This document shows positions 19,379 to 28,745 of a DNA stretch of 64,000 nt, piece after piece (position 1 is the stretch's first letter; each line of letters opens with the position of its first letter). The notes beneath the pieces were generated by a model. That model saw only the letters and a list, made by a program, of their open reading frames with translations, searched no databases and was not told the DNA's origin. A program made the position numbers and the translations under genes. The stretch is taken from the NCBI GenBank assembly GCA_963820075.1, contig CAWFYS010000014.1, positions 31,709 to 95,708 of the forward strand, read 5' to 3'. Source of the stretch: Kumtagia sp963820075 (GTDB taxonomy: Bacteria > Pseudomonadota > Alphaproteobacteria > Rhizobiales > Rhizobiaceae).

Positions 19379-21244
19379 GCGGCCTGTTCTCCGGCCGAAC
19401 GCTCGACCTCACGAACCCGCGCGGCAATTATCGCCATTGCTGCCGGCGTCATTCCCTCAATCCGTCCGGCGGCGGCAATCGTACGCGGCTGGCGTTGCAG
19501 CATTTTCTGCTTCAGTTCGTTTGACAGTCCAGGCAGGGATCCATAATCCAGCGCATCCGGTATCGCCCTGCTTTCTTCCCTCTTCATTTGCTCGATGTCC
19601 GCCGACTGCCGATCAAGATACACGGCATAGACTGCGTCGGTCTCCAGACTTTCTATCGCCTTTTTACTAAGTCCGCCCAGTTCGGGCCAGATGCGGCACG
19701 AGCAGGGCTATATCCACATTAGGATAGGAAAGAAGCTCGTATGCGCTGCGGCGCTTGCCATCCATGTTGATGCTGAGGCCGTGACGCTGCGCTTCGTTTG
19801 GAGTAAGCGATAAGGACCTCGCAAGACTGATCGCGGCATCCGCTTGCGCCGCCATCTCCGCAAACGCCTGGCGGCGCTCGCTTGACACCAGCCCCAGACT
19901 TTCGGCCAGCGGTGTCAGGCGCCGGTCGGCATTGTCCGCTCGCAACGAAAGCCTGAATTCCGCTCGCGAGGTGAACATCCTATATGGCTCGGTAACACCG
20001 CGGCTCGTAAGATCGTCCACCAGAACGCCGATATAGGCCTCCGAGCGGCCGATCGTGATCCCGGCTGTGCCGGCCGCACGCCGAGCGGCATTGATTCCGG
20101 CTAGCAGGCCCTGAGCCCCTGCCTCTTCATAGCCCGTTGTTCCATTGATCTGTCCGGCAAGAAACAGGCGGGAGATCCTTCGTGTTTCGAGGGTCGTCTC
20201 AAGCTCGCGCGGATCGATGTGGTCATATTCGATTGCATAGCCCGGCTGTAGCATACGCGCACGCTCAAGCCCCGGAATGGACTTTAGCAAAGCAAGCTGC
20301 ACGTCCTCGGGCAGCGACGTCGAAATCCCGTTCGGATATACAACCGGGTCATCTAGCCCCTCGGGTTCGAGGAAGATTTGATGGCCGTCGCGGTCGCCGA
20401 ACTTTACGATCTTATCCTCGATCGACGGGCAATAGCGTGGACCGACGCCCTCGATCGACCCGGAATACATCGCTGATCGATGCAGATTGTCCCGGATGAT
20501 CTGGTGGGTCTCCGCCACGGTCCGCGTAATGCCGCATTCGATTTGCCGGTTCGCGATCCTCTCGGTCATCAATGAAAAGGGGATCGGCCGCTCATCGGCG
20601 ACCTGCCGGTCGAGCCCCAGCCAGTCTATCGTATGGGTGTCCAGCCTGGGCGGTGTTCCGGTCTTCAGGCGCTTCAGGGAAAACCCCGCCTGCATCAGAG
20701 AGGTGGAGAGTGATTCGGCGGCCTTTTCGTTCATACGTCCCGCCGGCATCCGTCGCTCGCCTATGTGGATAAGACCGCGCAGGAAAGTGCCCGTGGTCAG
20801 CACGATGGCGCCGCAACTTATGGACCTGCCATCGGCAAGGACCAGCCCGTCAACGGCTCGGTCCTTGATGCAAATGGCCGCAACTTCGCCCTCGATCACC
20901 TCAAGTCCTGCCTGCTGGCCCAGAAGATTCCCGACCGCCTGCCGATAAAGCTTGCGGTCGGCCTGCGTGCGCGGGCCGCGCACGGCGGGCCCCTTCCGCC
21001 GATTGAGAAGCCGGAACTGAATTCCCGCCATATCCGCTGCCCTGCCCATGATGCCATCAAGGGCATCGATTTCGCGGACGAGCTGGCCCTTGCCTATGCC
21101 GCCGATCGCTGGATTGCAGGACATTGTGCCAATACCGGCGGCACTCATAGTCACCAGCGCCGTTGTCGCGCCCATTCGCGCGGCGGCCGCCGCCGCCTCA
21201 CAGCCGGCATGCCCGCCGCCAACAACGACGACATCAAACTTCAT
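19375..21244 (-). CDS. mnmG: tRNA uridine-5-carboxymethylaminomethyl modification enzyme MnmG, frameshifted
   Basis: The FAD-dependent partner of MnmE in wobble-uridine modification. ATG 21244 (MKFDVVVVGGGHAGCEAA) has GGAG about ten bases upstream and starts at the FAD-binding GGGHAG. AGIGTMSCNPAIGGIGKGQL and GTTGYEEAGAQGLLAGINAA are family signatures. The long frame ends at ARTGRT*, but one base forward near 19690-19700 restores IWPELGGLSKKAIESLE and the conserved C-terminal domain (VYLDRQSADIEQ ... SLPGLSNELKQKML). With one base removed the product has about 622 residues, the normal size. The shift is probably a sequence error, since both parts are well conserved. Confidence 0.9.
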
Positions 21245-21306
21245 AAGCTTGGTCTCCATGGATGATGCATTAAGCCTCATCCATAGGCTGTCAAGCAGCC
21301 ATGCCG

Positions 21307-21322
21307 CGTTTCACGTGAAACT
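21307..21322. promoter_or_regulatory. parS site 2
   Basis: CGTTTCACGTGAAACT keeps the full 14-base palindromic core GTTTCACGTGAAAC of parS; only the two outermost bases differ. It lies between the mnmG start and the mnmE stop. Confidence 0.85.
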
Positions 21323-21344
21323 CCCGGAGCCAACCCCCTATCCG

Positions 21345-21360
21345 TGTTTCACGTGAATCA
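21345..21360. promoter_or_regulatory. parS site 3
   Basis: TGTTTCACGTGAATCA differs from parS by a single base. It is 38 bases from site 2, in the same mnmG-mnmE gap. Confidence 0.8.
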
Positions 21361-21366
21361 CGCGTC

Positions 21367-22716
21367 TCACTTTCCGATGCAGAACTGGGCGAAAATCGAG
21401 TCGAGGAGGTCCTCGACATCGATCGCACCAACTATGCGTCCAAGCGCATTGCTGCCCAGGCGAAGCTCCTCCGAGCGAAGCTCCAGACCCACGGACGGAT
21501 TGAGGCTGGCCTGCAAATGCCCAGCCGCTTCGTCGAGCAGATTGACGTGCCTGACCCGCCAAGGAATCAACTCGCCTGCGGCAGGCGCTGCTGCCCGGGC
21601 GTGATCCCCGATGGCCTTGAACAGGCGCGCCAATCCGTCACCCGTGACGCAGGATACGGTGTGATCATATCCGCTCACAAGCATCCCGCCATTGATAAGA
21701 TCAGACTTGGTGCCAACCTTGAGGACATTGCATCTCACGTCCAAGTCGTCGATCGCGTGAGGGTTGGAAAGGTCGCGCAACATCAAAACCAACGCCGCGT
21801 CTTCGGCCCTCGCCCGAGCTCGTGCAATACCGAGCCGTTCCACCTTGCCTTCCGCGTCGTGGATGCCCGCAGTGTCCGTCAGTCTAACCTTGATACCGTC
21901 AATATCGAGCGTGACCTCGATCAAGTCCCGCGTCGTTCCCGGTTCATCCGTGACGATTGCCGCCTCTCGGCGGGCGAGCGCGTTCAAGAGACTCGACTTT
22001 CCGGCATTTGGCGGTCCGATCAAGACGACATCGAAACCGTCCCGAAGTGTTTCGGCCTTGCTGTATCCGGAGAGGTGCATATCGATTTCTCGCTGCAGCA
22101 TTTGCACATCGCGCCATACCTGATCGGAGACGGAACCTGGAACGTCACCCTCGTCGGAAAAATCCAGCTCCGCTTCGATGAACGCCCGGGCCCGGATCAG
22201 GCGGCTGCGCCATTCGCCATAGAGCCGCGCATGCCCGCCGCCGCTGTTCTGAACCGCGAAACGCCTCTGGCCTTCGGTTTCAGCCGATACGATATCCGCC
22301 GTGGCTTCCGCATCAAGCAGGCTCAACTTCCCGTTCTCAAACGCCCTGCGCGTAAACTCCCCGGCAAGAGCAAGCCGGCAGCCGTGGTGCTGGCAGATCG
22401 CCTTCAACAGCGCTTCGACAACCGCCCGCCCGCCATGCACATGGAATTCCCCGCAGTCCTCACCCGTAAAGCTATAGGGGGCCGGAAAGAAGAGAGTGAG
22501 GCCGCTATCCAGCTTTGACCCGTCCGCCAAGCGAAGAGTGCCGAAGCGGGCCATACGGGGTGTCGGGACCGACCCGGTAATTTCGGTAATTACCGCTCCT
22601 ACACCCGACCCGCTAAGACGCACAACCGCAACGCCCGCCGGCAGCAGTCCGCTGGACAAGGCGACGATCGTCGGCTTGCTGCTACCCTGTAATGGTGGCT
22701 GCCGCCTATCTTGCAT
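21367..22716 (-). CDS. mnmE: tRNA modification GTPase MnmE
   Basis: A 449-residue GTPase that works with MnmG on tRNA wobble uridines. The N-terminal domain has RLSGSGVGAVI and PYSFTGEDCGEFHVHGG. The inserted G domain shows GPPNAGKSSLLN, DEPGTTRD and DTAGIH. The C-terminus is FCIGK, the conserved cysteine box. ATG 22716 begins MQDRRQPPLQGSSKPTIVAL, with the core from TIVALSSG. Two parS sites follow its stop. Confidence 0.95.
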   Translation of the reverse strand: MQDRRQPPLQGSSKPTIVALSSGLLPAGVAVVRLSGSGVGAVITEITGSVPTPRMARFGTLRLADGSKLDSGLTLFFPAPYSFTGEDCGEFHVHGGRAVVEALLKAICQHHGCRLALAGEFTRRAFENGKLSLLDAEATADIVSAETEGQRRFAVQNSGGGHARLYGEWRSRLIRARAFIEAELDFSDEGDVPGSVSDQVWRDVQMLQREIDMHLSGYSKAETLRDGFDVVLIGPPNAGKSSLLNALARREAAIVTDEPGTTRDLIEVTLDIDGIKVRLTDTAGIHDAEGKVERLGIARARARAEDAALVLMLRDLSNPHAIDDLDVRCNVLKVGTKSDLINGGMLVSGYDHTVSCVTGDGLARLFKAIGDHARAAAPAAGELIPWRVRHVNLLDEAAGHLQASLNPSVGLELRSEELRLGSNALGRIVGAIDVEDLLDSIFAQFCIGK

Positions 22717-22744
22717 GTTACCGTCAACGCCCTATGGTTCGGTG

Positions 22745-24775
22745 ATGTCCCAACCGCCGCGCAACCTGCTCGCCGACGAGACGAGTCCGTACCTCCGCCA
22801 GCATGCCGCGAATCCCGTTCACTGGCGCGCCTGGCATCCTGGATCTTTGGCGGAAGCCGCCGAGCTCCAGAAGCCGATCCTGCTTTCGGTCGGTTACGCC
22901 GCCTGCCACTGGTGCCATGTGATGGCCCATGAGAGCTTCGAGGACCCGGAAGTCGCCGAGGTCATGAACCGTCTCTTCGTCAATATCAAGGTGGATCGCG
23001 AGGAGAGGCCGGACATCGATCAAATCTATATGGCGGCGCTCACGGCCTTGGGCGAACAAGGCGGATGGCCGCTGACGATCTTCCTGACGCCGGAGACGAA
23101 GCCGTTCTGGGGCGGCACTTATTTCCCGAAGGAGCCTCGCTACGGCCGGCCCGGCTTTGTTCAGGTGCTCGAGGCCGTGGCGGCGGCGTGGCGATCGGAT
23201 ACGGACCGAATAACGCAAAGCGCCGACGCGCTCACCACTCATGTATCATCCAGGTTGGCGGTGACGAGCCCGCCGCAAGACGTGGATCCCAATGCGCTTC
23301 CCAATTTTGCGAACGCAATCTCGTCCATGATGGACGCGCGGAATGGCGGATTGCGGGGTGCACCCAAATTTCCCAATGCGCCCTTTCTTCACACGCTCTG
23401 GCTGAACTGGCTGCTTAACGGCGAACGTCGCGACCGCGACCATGTCGTCCGCACCCTGGAGGTCATGCTCGCCGGCGGCATCTACGATCACGTTGGGGGA
23501 GGCATGGCCCGCTACTCGACAGATGCCGATTGGATCGTCCCCCACTTCGAAAAGATGCTCTACGACAACGCACAACTGATCCGCCTGTGCAACTGGGCCT
23601 ATGCGGAAACCGGGCAGGAATTGTTTCGCATCCGAATTGAAGAGACGATCGATTGGCTTCGGCGTGAGATGGTGGTTGCCGGTGGAGGTTTCGCCTCCAG
23701 TCTCGATGCGGACAGCGAGGGCGAGGAGGGGCTTTACTACACCTGGACAGAGACCGAGCTTTACGAGACACCAGGAGCGAAAGCCGACATTGTTGCGAAC
23801 TACTTCACTTTGGCTCGGCCACCAGCCTGGGAGGGCAAGCCGATCCTGACCCAAAGCCTGGAACAGGCCAGAGGGTGTACGGCCAATGATGTGCGCCTCG
23901 AAGTCGGTGAGTTGAAGCAGCGACTTCGCGCCAAACGTGCCGAGCGCGTACCGCCAGGCCGAGACGACAAGGTTCTCGTCGACTGGAACGGCCTTGCCAT
24001 CGCGGCCATCGCCGAAGCCGGTCGAACTCTTGGCCGTCCGGAATGGATCAAGCTTGCCGCCTCGGCCTATGCGTTCATTCTAGGGAACCTTAATACGGAC
24101 GACAGGCCGCCGCATTCCATACTGGGCGCCGCCGCGCTGTTCCCTTCGCTGTCCTCGGATCTCGCAGCCTTGAGCAATGCGGCGATTTCGCTCTTTGAAG
24201 CCACAGGCGACCGCGCCTTTCTGGACAACGCCAGGGGATTTCTTGCGCAGCTTTCGCGCTGGCATCAGGGCGATGCCGGCGACGGCCACTATCTCACCGC
24301 CGCCGACGCACGGGACGTGCCGATACGCATACGCGGCGATGTCGACGAGGCGATACCGTCGGCCACCGGACAGGTCATTGAGGCCCTGGCCAGATTCGCC
24401 ATGGTAAGCGGCGACGGCGCTTTCCTCGAAACTGCGTGGTCAACAGCGCGGCATGCCGCCGGTCGCGTCAGGTCGCAGTCCTTTGGGCAGGCAGGCATAC
24501 ATAACGGTGCGGCAGTGCTGCTCAATCTTCGCAAGCTCATCGTGGTAGAAGATCCGAGCAGCCCCAACCTAAGGGCGGTAGCCAATCGCCTACCCGACCC
24601 GCGCCGCGTTGACCTATTTATCCCGATGGGCAGCGCGGGAAGCGAAACGCTGCCGGGCGGCACTGTTTTAGACAGGTCAAGGCCGGCTGCGTATCTGTGC
24701 GAAGGGGCTAGCTGTCGTCCGGCCATCGACGACCCGGACGAACTCGCCCGTCATCTTTCCCGCCGCGATCCCTAA
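22745..24775 (+). CDS. DUF255 thioredoxin-domain protein (YyaL/SPATA20-like)
   Basis: A 676-residue protein with an N-terminal thioredoxin-like domain (DUF255) and a C-terminal six-hairpin glycosidase-like region. The signature NLLADETSPYLRQHAANPVH opens the protein, and YAACHWCHVMAHESF near residue 55 carries the CxxC pair. DREERPDIDQIYM and GGWPLTIFLTPETKPFWGGT follow, as in all members. ATG 22745 is chosen at the family start; the frame is open upstream only as a shadow of mnmE. It is divergent from mnmE by 28 bases and convergent with rho. Its biochemical role is unknown. Confidence 0.9.
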   Translation: MSQPPRNLLADETSPYLRQHAANPVHWRAWHPGSLAEAAELQKPILLSVGYAACHWCHVMAHESFEDPEVAEVMNRLFVNIKVDREERPDIDQIYMAALTALGEQGGWPLTIFLTPETKPFWGGTYFPKEPRYGRPGFVQVLEAVAAAWRSDTDRITQSADALTTHVSSRLAVTSPPQDVDPNALPNFANAISSMMDARNGGLRGAPKFPNAPFLHTLWLNWLLNGERRDRDHVVRTLEVMLAGGIYDHVGGGMARYSTDADWIVPHFEKMLYDNAQLIRLCNWAYAETGQELFRIRIEETIDWLRREMVVAGGGFASSLDADSEGEEGLYYTWTETELYETPGAKADIVANYFTLARPPAWEGKPILTQSLEQARGCTANDVRLEVGELKQRLRAKRAERVPPGRDDKVLVDWNGLAIAAIAEAGRTLGRPEWIKLAASAYAFILGNLNTDDRPPHSILGAAALFPSLSSDLAALSNAAISLFEATGDRAFLDNARGFLAQLSRWHQGDAGDGHYLTAADARDVPIRIRGDVDEAIPSATGQVIEALARFAMVSGDGAFLETAWSTARHAAGRVRSQSFGQAGIHNGAAVLLNLRKLIVVEDPSSPNLRAVANRLPDPRRVDLFIPMGSAGSETLPGGTVLDRSRPAAYLCEGASCRPAIDDPDELARHLSRRDP

Positions 24776-24849
24776 GGGGGTCGGCAAACGCCTGCAATCA
24801 CAGGGCACGACCCTGCGATACACCGGGCCGTGGACAGATCGCGGACCGG

Positions 24850-26115
24850 TCAGGTATTCATCGAGTCGAAGAAGTCCGAATTGGTCTTGGTCTGCTTCAG
24901 CTTGTCGATGAGGAACTCGATCGCGTCGGTGGTTCCCATCGGCGCCAGGATACGGCGCAGCACGAACACCTTCTGGAGATCCTGCTTGGGCACCAGGAGT
25001 TCCTCCTTGCGCGTGCCCGACTTGAGGATGTCCATCGCCGGGAAGATCCGCTTGTCGGCGACCTTGCGGTCAAGCACGATTTCGGAGTTTCCGGTGCCTT
25101 TGAACTCCTCGAAGATGACTTCGTCCATGCGGCTGCCGGTGTCGATCAGCGCGGTGGCGATGATCGTGAGCGATCCGCCCTCCTCAATATTGCGCGCCGC
25201 GCCAAAGAAGCGCTTCGGCCGCTGCAGCGCGTTGGCGTCCACACCACCGGTCAGCACCTTGCCCGAGGACGGCACCACCGTGTTGTAGGCCCGGCCGAGA
25301 CGCGTGATCGAATCGAGCAGGATGACCACGTCACGCCCGTGTTCGACCAGGCGCTTGGCCTTCTCGATGACCATCTCGGCCACCTGCACATGGCGAACCG
25401 CCGGTTCGTCGAAGGTCGAGGAAATGACCTCGCCCTTCACCGAGCGCTGCATGTCGGTCACTTCCTCCGGCCGCTCGTCGATCAGCAGGACGATCAGGTA
25501 GCATTCGGGATGGTTCGTCGTTACCGAATGCGCGATGTTCTGCAGCAGCACCGTCTTGCCGGTGCGCGGCGGCGCCACGATGAGGCCACGCTGGCCCTTG
25601 CCGATCGGCGCAACCAGATCGATCACGCGCGGCGAGATATCCTTGCTGCCTGGATTTTCGAACTCCATCTTCAGCCGCGCATTGGGATAAAGCGGCGTCA
25701 GATTGTCGAAATGGATCTTGTGCCGGATTTTTTCCGGATCGTCGAAATTGATCGAATTGACCTTCAGCAGCGCGAAATAGCGTTCGCCTTCCTTCGGGCT
25801 GCGGATCGGTCCTTCAACGGTATCGCCGGTCTTCAGCGAGAAGCGGCGGATCTGCGAGGGGGAAATATAGATATCGTCCGGACCGGGCAGGTAGTTGGCG
25901 TTTGCCGATCGGAGGAAGCCGAATCCGTCCTGCAGAACCTCGACGACGCCATCGCCGATGATTTCGACATCCTGGGCAGCGAGTTTCTTGAGAATCGCGA
26001 ACATCAGCTCCTGCTTACGCATGACGCTGGCGTTCTCTACATCGAGTGATTCGGCGAAAGCGATCAGGTCGATCGGCTTCTTGTTCTTGAAGTCCTGGAG
26101 TTTCATTTCCTGCAT
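24850..26115 (-). CDS. rho: transcription termination factor Rho
   Basis: A 421-residue hexameric RNA helicase that ends transcription at Rho-dependent sites. The N-terminal RNA-binding domain includes VEVLQDGFGFLRS and DDIYISPSQIRRF. The ATPase core has GLIVAPPRTGKTVLLQ (Walker A), CYLIVLLIDERPEEVTDM and VVILLDSITRLGRAYN (Walker B), with the Q-loop region SSGKVLTGGVDANAL. ATG 26115 has AAGG seven bases upstream; ATG 26106 is an alternative. A leader of up to 160 bases separates it from hemJ. Confidence 0.96.
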   Translation of the reverse strand: MQEMKLQDFKNKKPIDLIAFAESLDVENASVMRKQELMFAILKKLAAQDVEIIGDGVVEVLQDGFGFLRSANANYLPGPDDIYISPSQIRRFSLKTGDTVEGPIRSPKEGERYFALLKVNSINFDDPEKIRHKIHFDNLTPLYPNARLKMEFENPGSKDISPRVIDLVAPIGKGQRGLIVAPPRTGKTVLLQNIAHSVTTNHPECYLIVLLIDERPEEVTDMQRSVKGEVISSTFDEPAVRHVQVAEMVIEKAKRLVEHGRDVVILLDSITRLGRAYNTVVPSSGKVLTGGVDANALQRPKRFFGAARNIEEGGSLTIIATALIDTGSRMDEVIFEEFKGTGNSEIVLDRKVADKRIFPAMDILKSGTRKEELLVPKQDLQKVFVLRRILAPMGTTDAIEFLIDKLKQTKTNSDFFDSMNT

Positions 26116-26275
26116 GTGGAAGCCTTGGCGAGGTGGAGATGCTGATCGGCGAATGCGATGAGCGCGCCTGACGCAACCAACTGCGAAGTGATCGGTGGGT
26201 GGCGTGTGGCGGAAGGAAGGACCCGCTTTTATCGCCTGCGGGACGAAAGAGCAAGGCGCGTTTTACTCAGCTCAC

Positions 26276-26815
26276 TCAGAAAGGCTTTACCACGACGAGC
26301 ACCACGATCACGATCATAAGAATGGTTGGAACCTCGTTCATCAACCGCCAGTGCCGCGCCGGCCTGTCGTTGCGGTCTTCGGCGAACCGCCGCACCGCGC
26401 CGCCGAAATAGCCATGCACCCCGGAGAGAATGAGCACGGCGGCAATCTTGGCATGCAGCCAGCCGCCGAAAAACGAAAACCCCCTCCATGCGAGCCACAG
26501 ACCGAGAACCCAGGTCGCGATCATCGCCGGATTGATGATCAGACGGTAAAGCCGGCGCTCCATGATCTTGAAGGTCTCCGACTGCACCGAGCCGCGTGCC
26601 GCGTCGCTGTGATAGACGAAAAGCCTGGGCAGATAGAGCATTCCGGCCATCCAGGACATGACCGCGATCACATGGGCCGCCTTGATCCAGGGATAGAGGC
26701 CGATAGGGTCGAGCAGGAACAGGACAACCGTCGCGGCCGCAAAAATAAATATGGCCACGCCTGCGCGTCTGGCTGCCAGTCGCCGGCTCTCAGCCGTTTT
26801 ATCGAACTGCGTCAT
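26276..26815 (-). CDS. hemJ: protoporphyrinogen IX oxidase HemJ
   Basis: A 179-residue membrane protein that oxidises protoporphyrinogen IX in haem synthesis. Four or five hydrophobic helices are seen. YPWIKAAHVIAVMSWMAGML and LPRLFVYHSDA carry conserved histidines, and WLHAKIAAVLILSGVHGYF and RLMNEVPTILMIVIVVLVV complete the family pattern. ATG 26815 (MTQFDKTAE) is preferred over 26890; GGAGGAGG lies about 15 bases upstream. hemE, common next to hemJ at alphaproteobacterial origins, is not present here. Confidence 0.9.
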   Translation of the reverse strand: MTQFDKTAESRRLAARRAGVAIFIFAAATVVLFLLDPIGLYPWIKAAHVIAVMSWMAGMLYLPRLFVYHSDAARGSVQSETFKIMERRLYRLIINPAMIATWVLGLWLAWRGFSFFGGWLHAKIAAVLILSGVHGYFGGAVRRFAEDRNDRPARHWRLMNEVPTILMIVIVVLVVVKPF

Positions 26816-26913
26816 CGTTGGTTTTTCGGCCTCCTCCGGGCCTTGGCACGCTGATTGTACCCGAGGCCTTCGACATCGTGGAACCGGCATTCCACCAGCT
26901 CTCTTCTAAAATC

Positions 26914-26928
26914 TTAAATCCATTTTAA
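26914..26928. promoter_or_regulatory. CtrA-type binding site TTAA-N7-TTAA
   Basis: TTAA at 26914-26917 and TTAA at 26925-26928 are separated by exactly seven bases, the full consensus of the alphaproteobacterial cell-cycle regulator CtrA. It is unusual in this GC-rich sequence. Confidence 0.72.
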
Positions 26929-26929
26929 G

Positions 26930-26961
26930 GAATCTACTGATTCTATGAGTCTGTTGGAATC
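26930..26961. promoter_or_regulatory. cluster of four GANTC (CcrM-type) methylation sites
   Basis: GAATC (26930), GATTC (26939), GAGTC (26947) and GAATC (26957) occur with spacings of 9, 8 and 10 bases, starting two bases after the CtrA box. GANTC is the target of the cell-cycle methylase CcrM. Confidence 0.75.
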
Positions 26962-27189
26962 GGTGATTGCGGACCATCCCGCCGGTCACTCCCGGTTGTG
27001 GCTGACTTGCATTGCGGCACAACGGGCGCCGGAACAAGGACAATATCGGGGATACTCCGTAAAAGATAAGCACTTTCTGACAGTTAGTGCCCTCGCGCTT
27101 TATTGCCCAGGTGGAAAGACCGCTTCGGCCTACGAATTTTTCCCCAGATTTCTCCAAAGACTGGCCGCGAATTCGACAGCGCCATGAAT

Positions 27190-27290
27190 TGTGGACAAAC
27201 CGGGTTCTGATACAGTCACCCCGAATGGGCGGGGAGAGTTCGGCCCTTTATCCACATCAGGCAACAGGTCCGGGCGATTTCTGTGAATAA
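27190..27290. promoter_or_regulatory. DnaA boxes
   Basis: TTATCCACA (27248-27256, perfect), TGTGAATAA (27282-27290, the reverse complement of perfect TTATTCACA) and TGTGGACAA (27190-27198, one mismatch on the minus strand). The last-but-one overlaps the GTG start of the PPSR gene. Confidence 0.72.
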
Positions 27291-28104
27291 GCCGCAAAGC
27301 TTCTTCCATCTCCATCTGATCTCGGATGCGACCGGCGAGACGCTGCTTGCCGCCGGACGTGCGGCTTCGGCGCAGTACAAGCATGCGCGCGCGATCGAAC
27401 ACATTTATCCGCTGATCCGTACGGAAAAGCAGATCGACAAGGTCCTTCAGGATATAGACGAGGAACCCGGCATCGTCCTTTACACAATCGTCGACCAGCA
27501 TCTGGCGGGGCTGATCGATTCGCGCTGCGCGGAGATGGGCCTGCCCTGCGTATCGGTACTGGAGCCGGTATTGGCCGTCTTCCAATCCTATCTCGGAGCG
27601 CCGGCTGGCCGCCGCGTCGGGGCGCAGCATGTATTGGATGCCGATTACTTCCGCCGCATCGATGCGCTGAACTTCACCATGGAGCATGATGACGGGCAGG
27701 CGCCCGACGATGTCGACGAAGCCGACATCGTGCTGATCGGCATCTCCCGCACCTCCAAGACGCCAACCAGCATCTATCTGGCCAATCGCGGCATCAAGAC
27801 GGCCAACATTCCGATCGTGCTCGGCGTGCCGATTCCGGATCGTCTGCTGGCCGCGACGAAGCCGCTGATCGTCGGACTGATTGCCACCGCCGAACGCGTA
27901 TCGCATGTCCGGCAGAACAGGGTCCTTGGCGTCACGACCCGGTTCGACGCGCAGGCCTATGTGGACCGCGCCGCGATCATGGAAGAGCTGACCTACGCGC
28001 GACAGATATGCACGCGCCATAACTGGCCGATGATCGACGTCAGCCGGCGGTCGATCGAGGAGACGGCCGCGGCAATCGTTGCCCTGCGCGGAAAGACGCG
28101 CTAG
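27283..28104 (+). CDS. pyruvate, phosphate dikinase / PEP synthase regulatory protein (DUF299)
   Basis: A 273-residue bifunctional ADP-dependent kinase/phosphorylase family protein that switches pyruvate phosphate dikinase or PEP synthase on and off. It opens FFHLHLISDATGETLLAAGR; the P-loop-like GISRTSKTPTSIYLANRG near residue 150 is the family nucleotide-binding motif. The GTG at 27283 is the only start that keeps the conserved N-terminus, and it sits inside a DnaA box. No ppdK gene is in the window. It is often the first gene beside the origin in alphaproteobacteria. Confidence 0.92.
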   Translation: MNKPQSFFHLHLISDATGETLLAAGRAASAQYKHARAIEHIYPLIRTEKQIDKVLQDIDEEPGIVLYTIVDQHLAGLIDSRCAEMGLPCVSVLEPVLAVFQSYLGAPAGRRVGAQHVLDADYFRRIDALNFTMEHDDGQAPDDVDEADIVLIGISRTSKTPTSIYLANRGIKTANIPIVLGVPIPDRLLAATKPLIVGLIATAERVSHVRQNRVLGVTTRFDAQAYVDRAAIMEELTYARQICTRHNWPMIDVSRRSIEETAAAIVALRGKTR

Positions 28105-28144
28105 GCGATTGCCGAAACGATTGTGACAAAAGGCGGGGCGCATC

Positions 28145-28745
28145 ATGACGCAGACCCTCATCCTGGCTTCGACAAGCCCGTTTCGCAAAGCCTTGCTGGC
28201 CAATGCCGGTCTGGATTTCCTGGCCGTCGCCGCGCGCATCGATGAGCGCATGGTCGAGGCGCCGCTTGCCGGAAGCGGCGCTACGCCGGAAGAGGTCGCG
28301 CGGATCCTTGCGGAGGCCAAGGCCGCCGAGGTGAGCGAGCGCCATCCGGGCGCCATCGTGCTCGGCTGCGACCAGACACTGTCGCTCGGCGACAGGCTGT
28401 TCCACAAACCGGAAGACATGGAGGCCGCGCGCCGCCACCTGCTGGCACTGTCCGGCAAGACCCACCAGCTCAACAGCGCGGCCGTGCTGGTGCGTGACGG
28501 CGAGGCCGTGTGGAGCACGGTTTCGATCGCGAGCCTCACCATGCGAACCCTTGCAGCCTGCTTTTATCGGCCGCTATCTGGCCCGCGTCGGCGCGTCGGC
28601 TCTGCTGAGTGTCGGCGCCTATCAGATCGAAGGGGAGGGCATTCAGCTCTTCGACAAGATCGAAGGCGATTATTTTACAATTGTCGGCCTTCCGCTGCTG
28701 CCCGTGCTGGCCGCGTTGCGGGAACTTGAAGCGATCGATGGCTGA
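28145..28745 (+). CDS. maf: Maf-like nucleoside triphosphate pyrophosphatase, frameshifted
   Basis: A Maf/HAM1-type house-cleaning pyrophosphatase. The first frame gives LILASTSPFRKALLANAGL, RIDERMVEAPL and AIVLGCDQTLSLGDRLFHKP, all Maf motifs. Near 28547-28556 it leaves the family; one base forward restores PAFIGRYLARVGASALLSVG and YQIEGEGIQLFDKIEGDYFT with TIVGLPLLPVLAALREL. Corrected length is about 199 residues, normal. Stop overlaps the aroE start by eight bases. A single extra base in aacccttg is the likely cause. Confidence 0.85.

Larger units (their letters stand above)
26816..27290. other. oriC: candidate chromosomal replication origin (oriC)
   Basis: A 467-base stretch without a credible gene between divergent hemJ and PPSR, extended to 27290 to include a DnaA box that overlaps the PPSR start. 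It holds a full CtrA box (TTAA-N7-TTAA, 26914-26928), four GANTC methylation sites in 32 bases (26930-26961), an AT-rich patch around 26903-26950, and three DnaA-box-like 9-mers at 27190-27290. In Caulobacter and several Rhizobiales the chromosomal origin lies in this gene context (near hemE), and the parABS cluster is 6-10 kb away. The call is an inference from motifs and location. Confidence 0.72.

Noticed and set aside
19375..19623. Separate 82-residue hypothetical gene downstream of mnmG
   Set aside because: Its sequence is the conserved MnmG C-terminal domain in a shifted frame, not an independent gene.
27130..28542. Long minus-strand open frame (470 codons) across PPSR and maf
   Set aside because: It is antisense to two clear genes and its translation has no motif; GC-rich codon bias makes such shadow frames common here.
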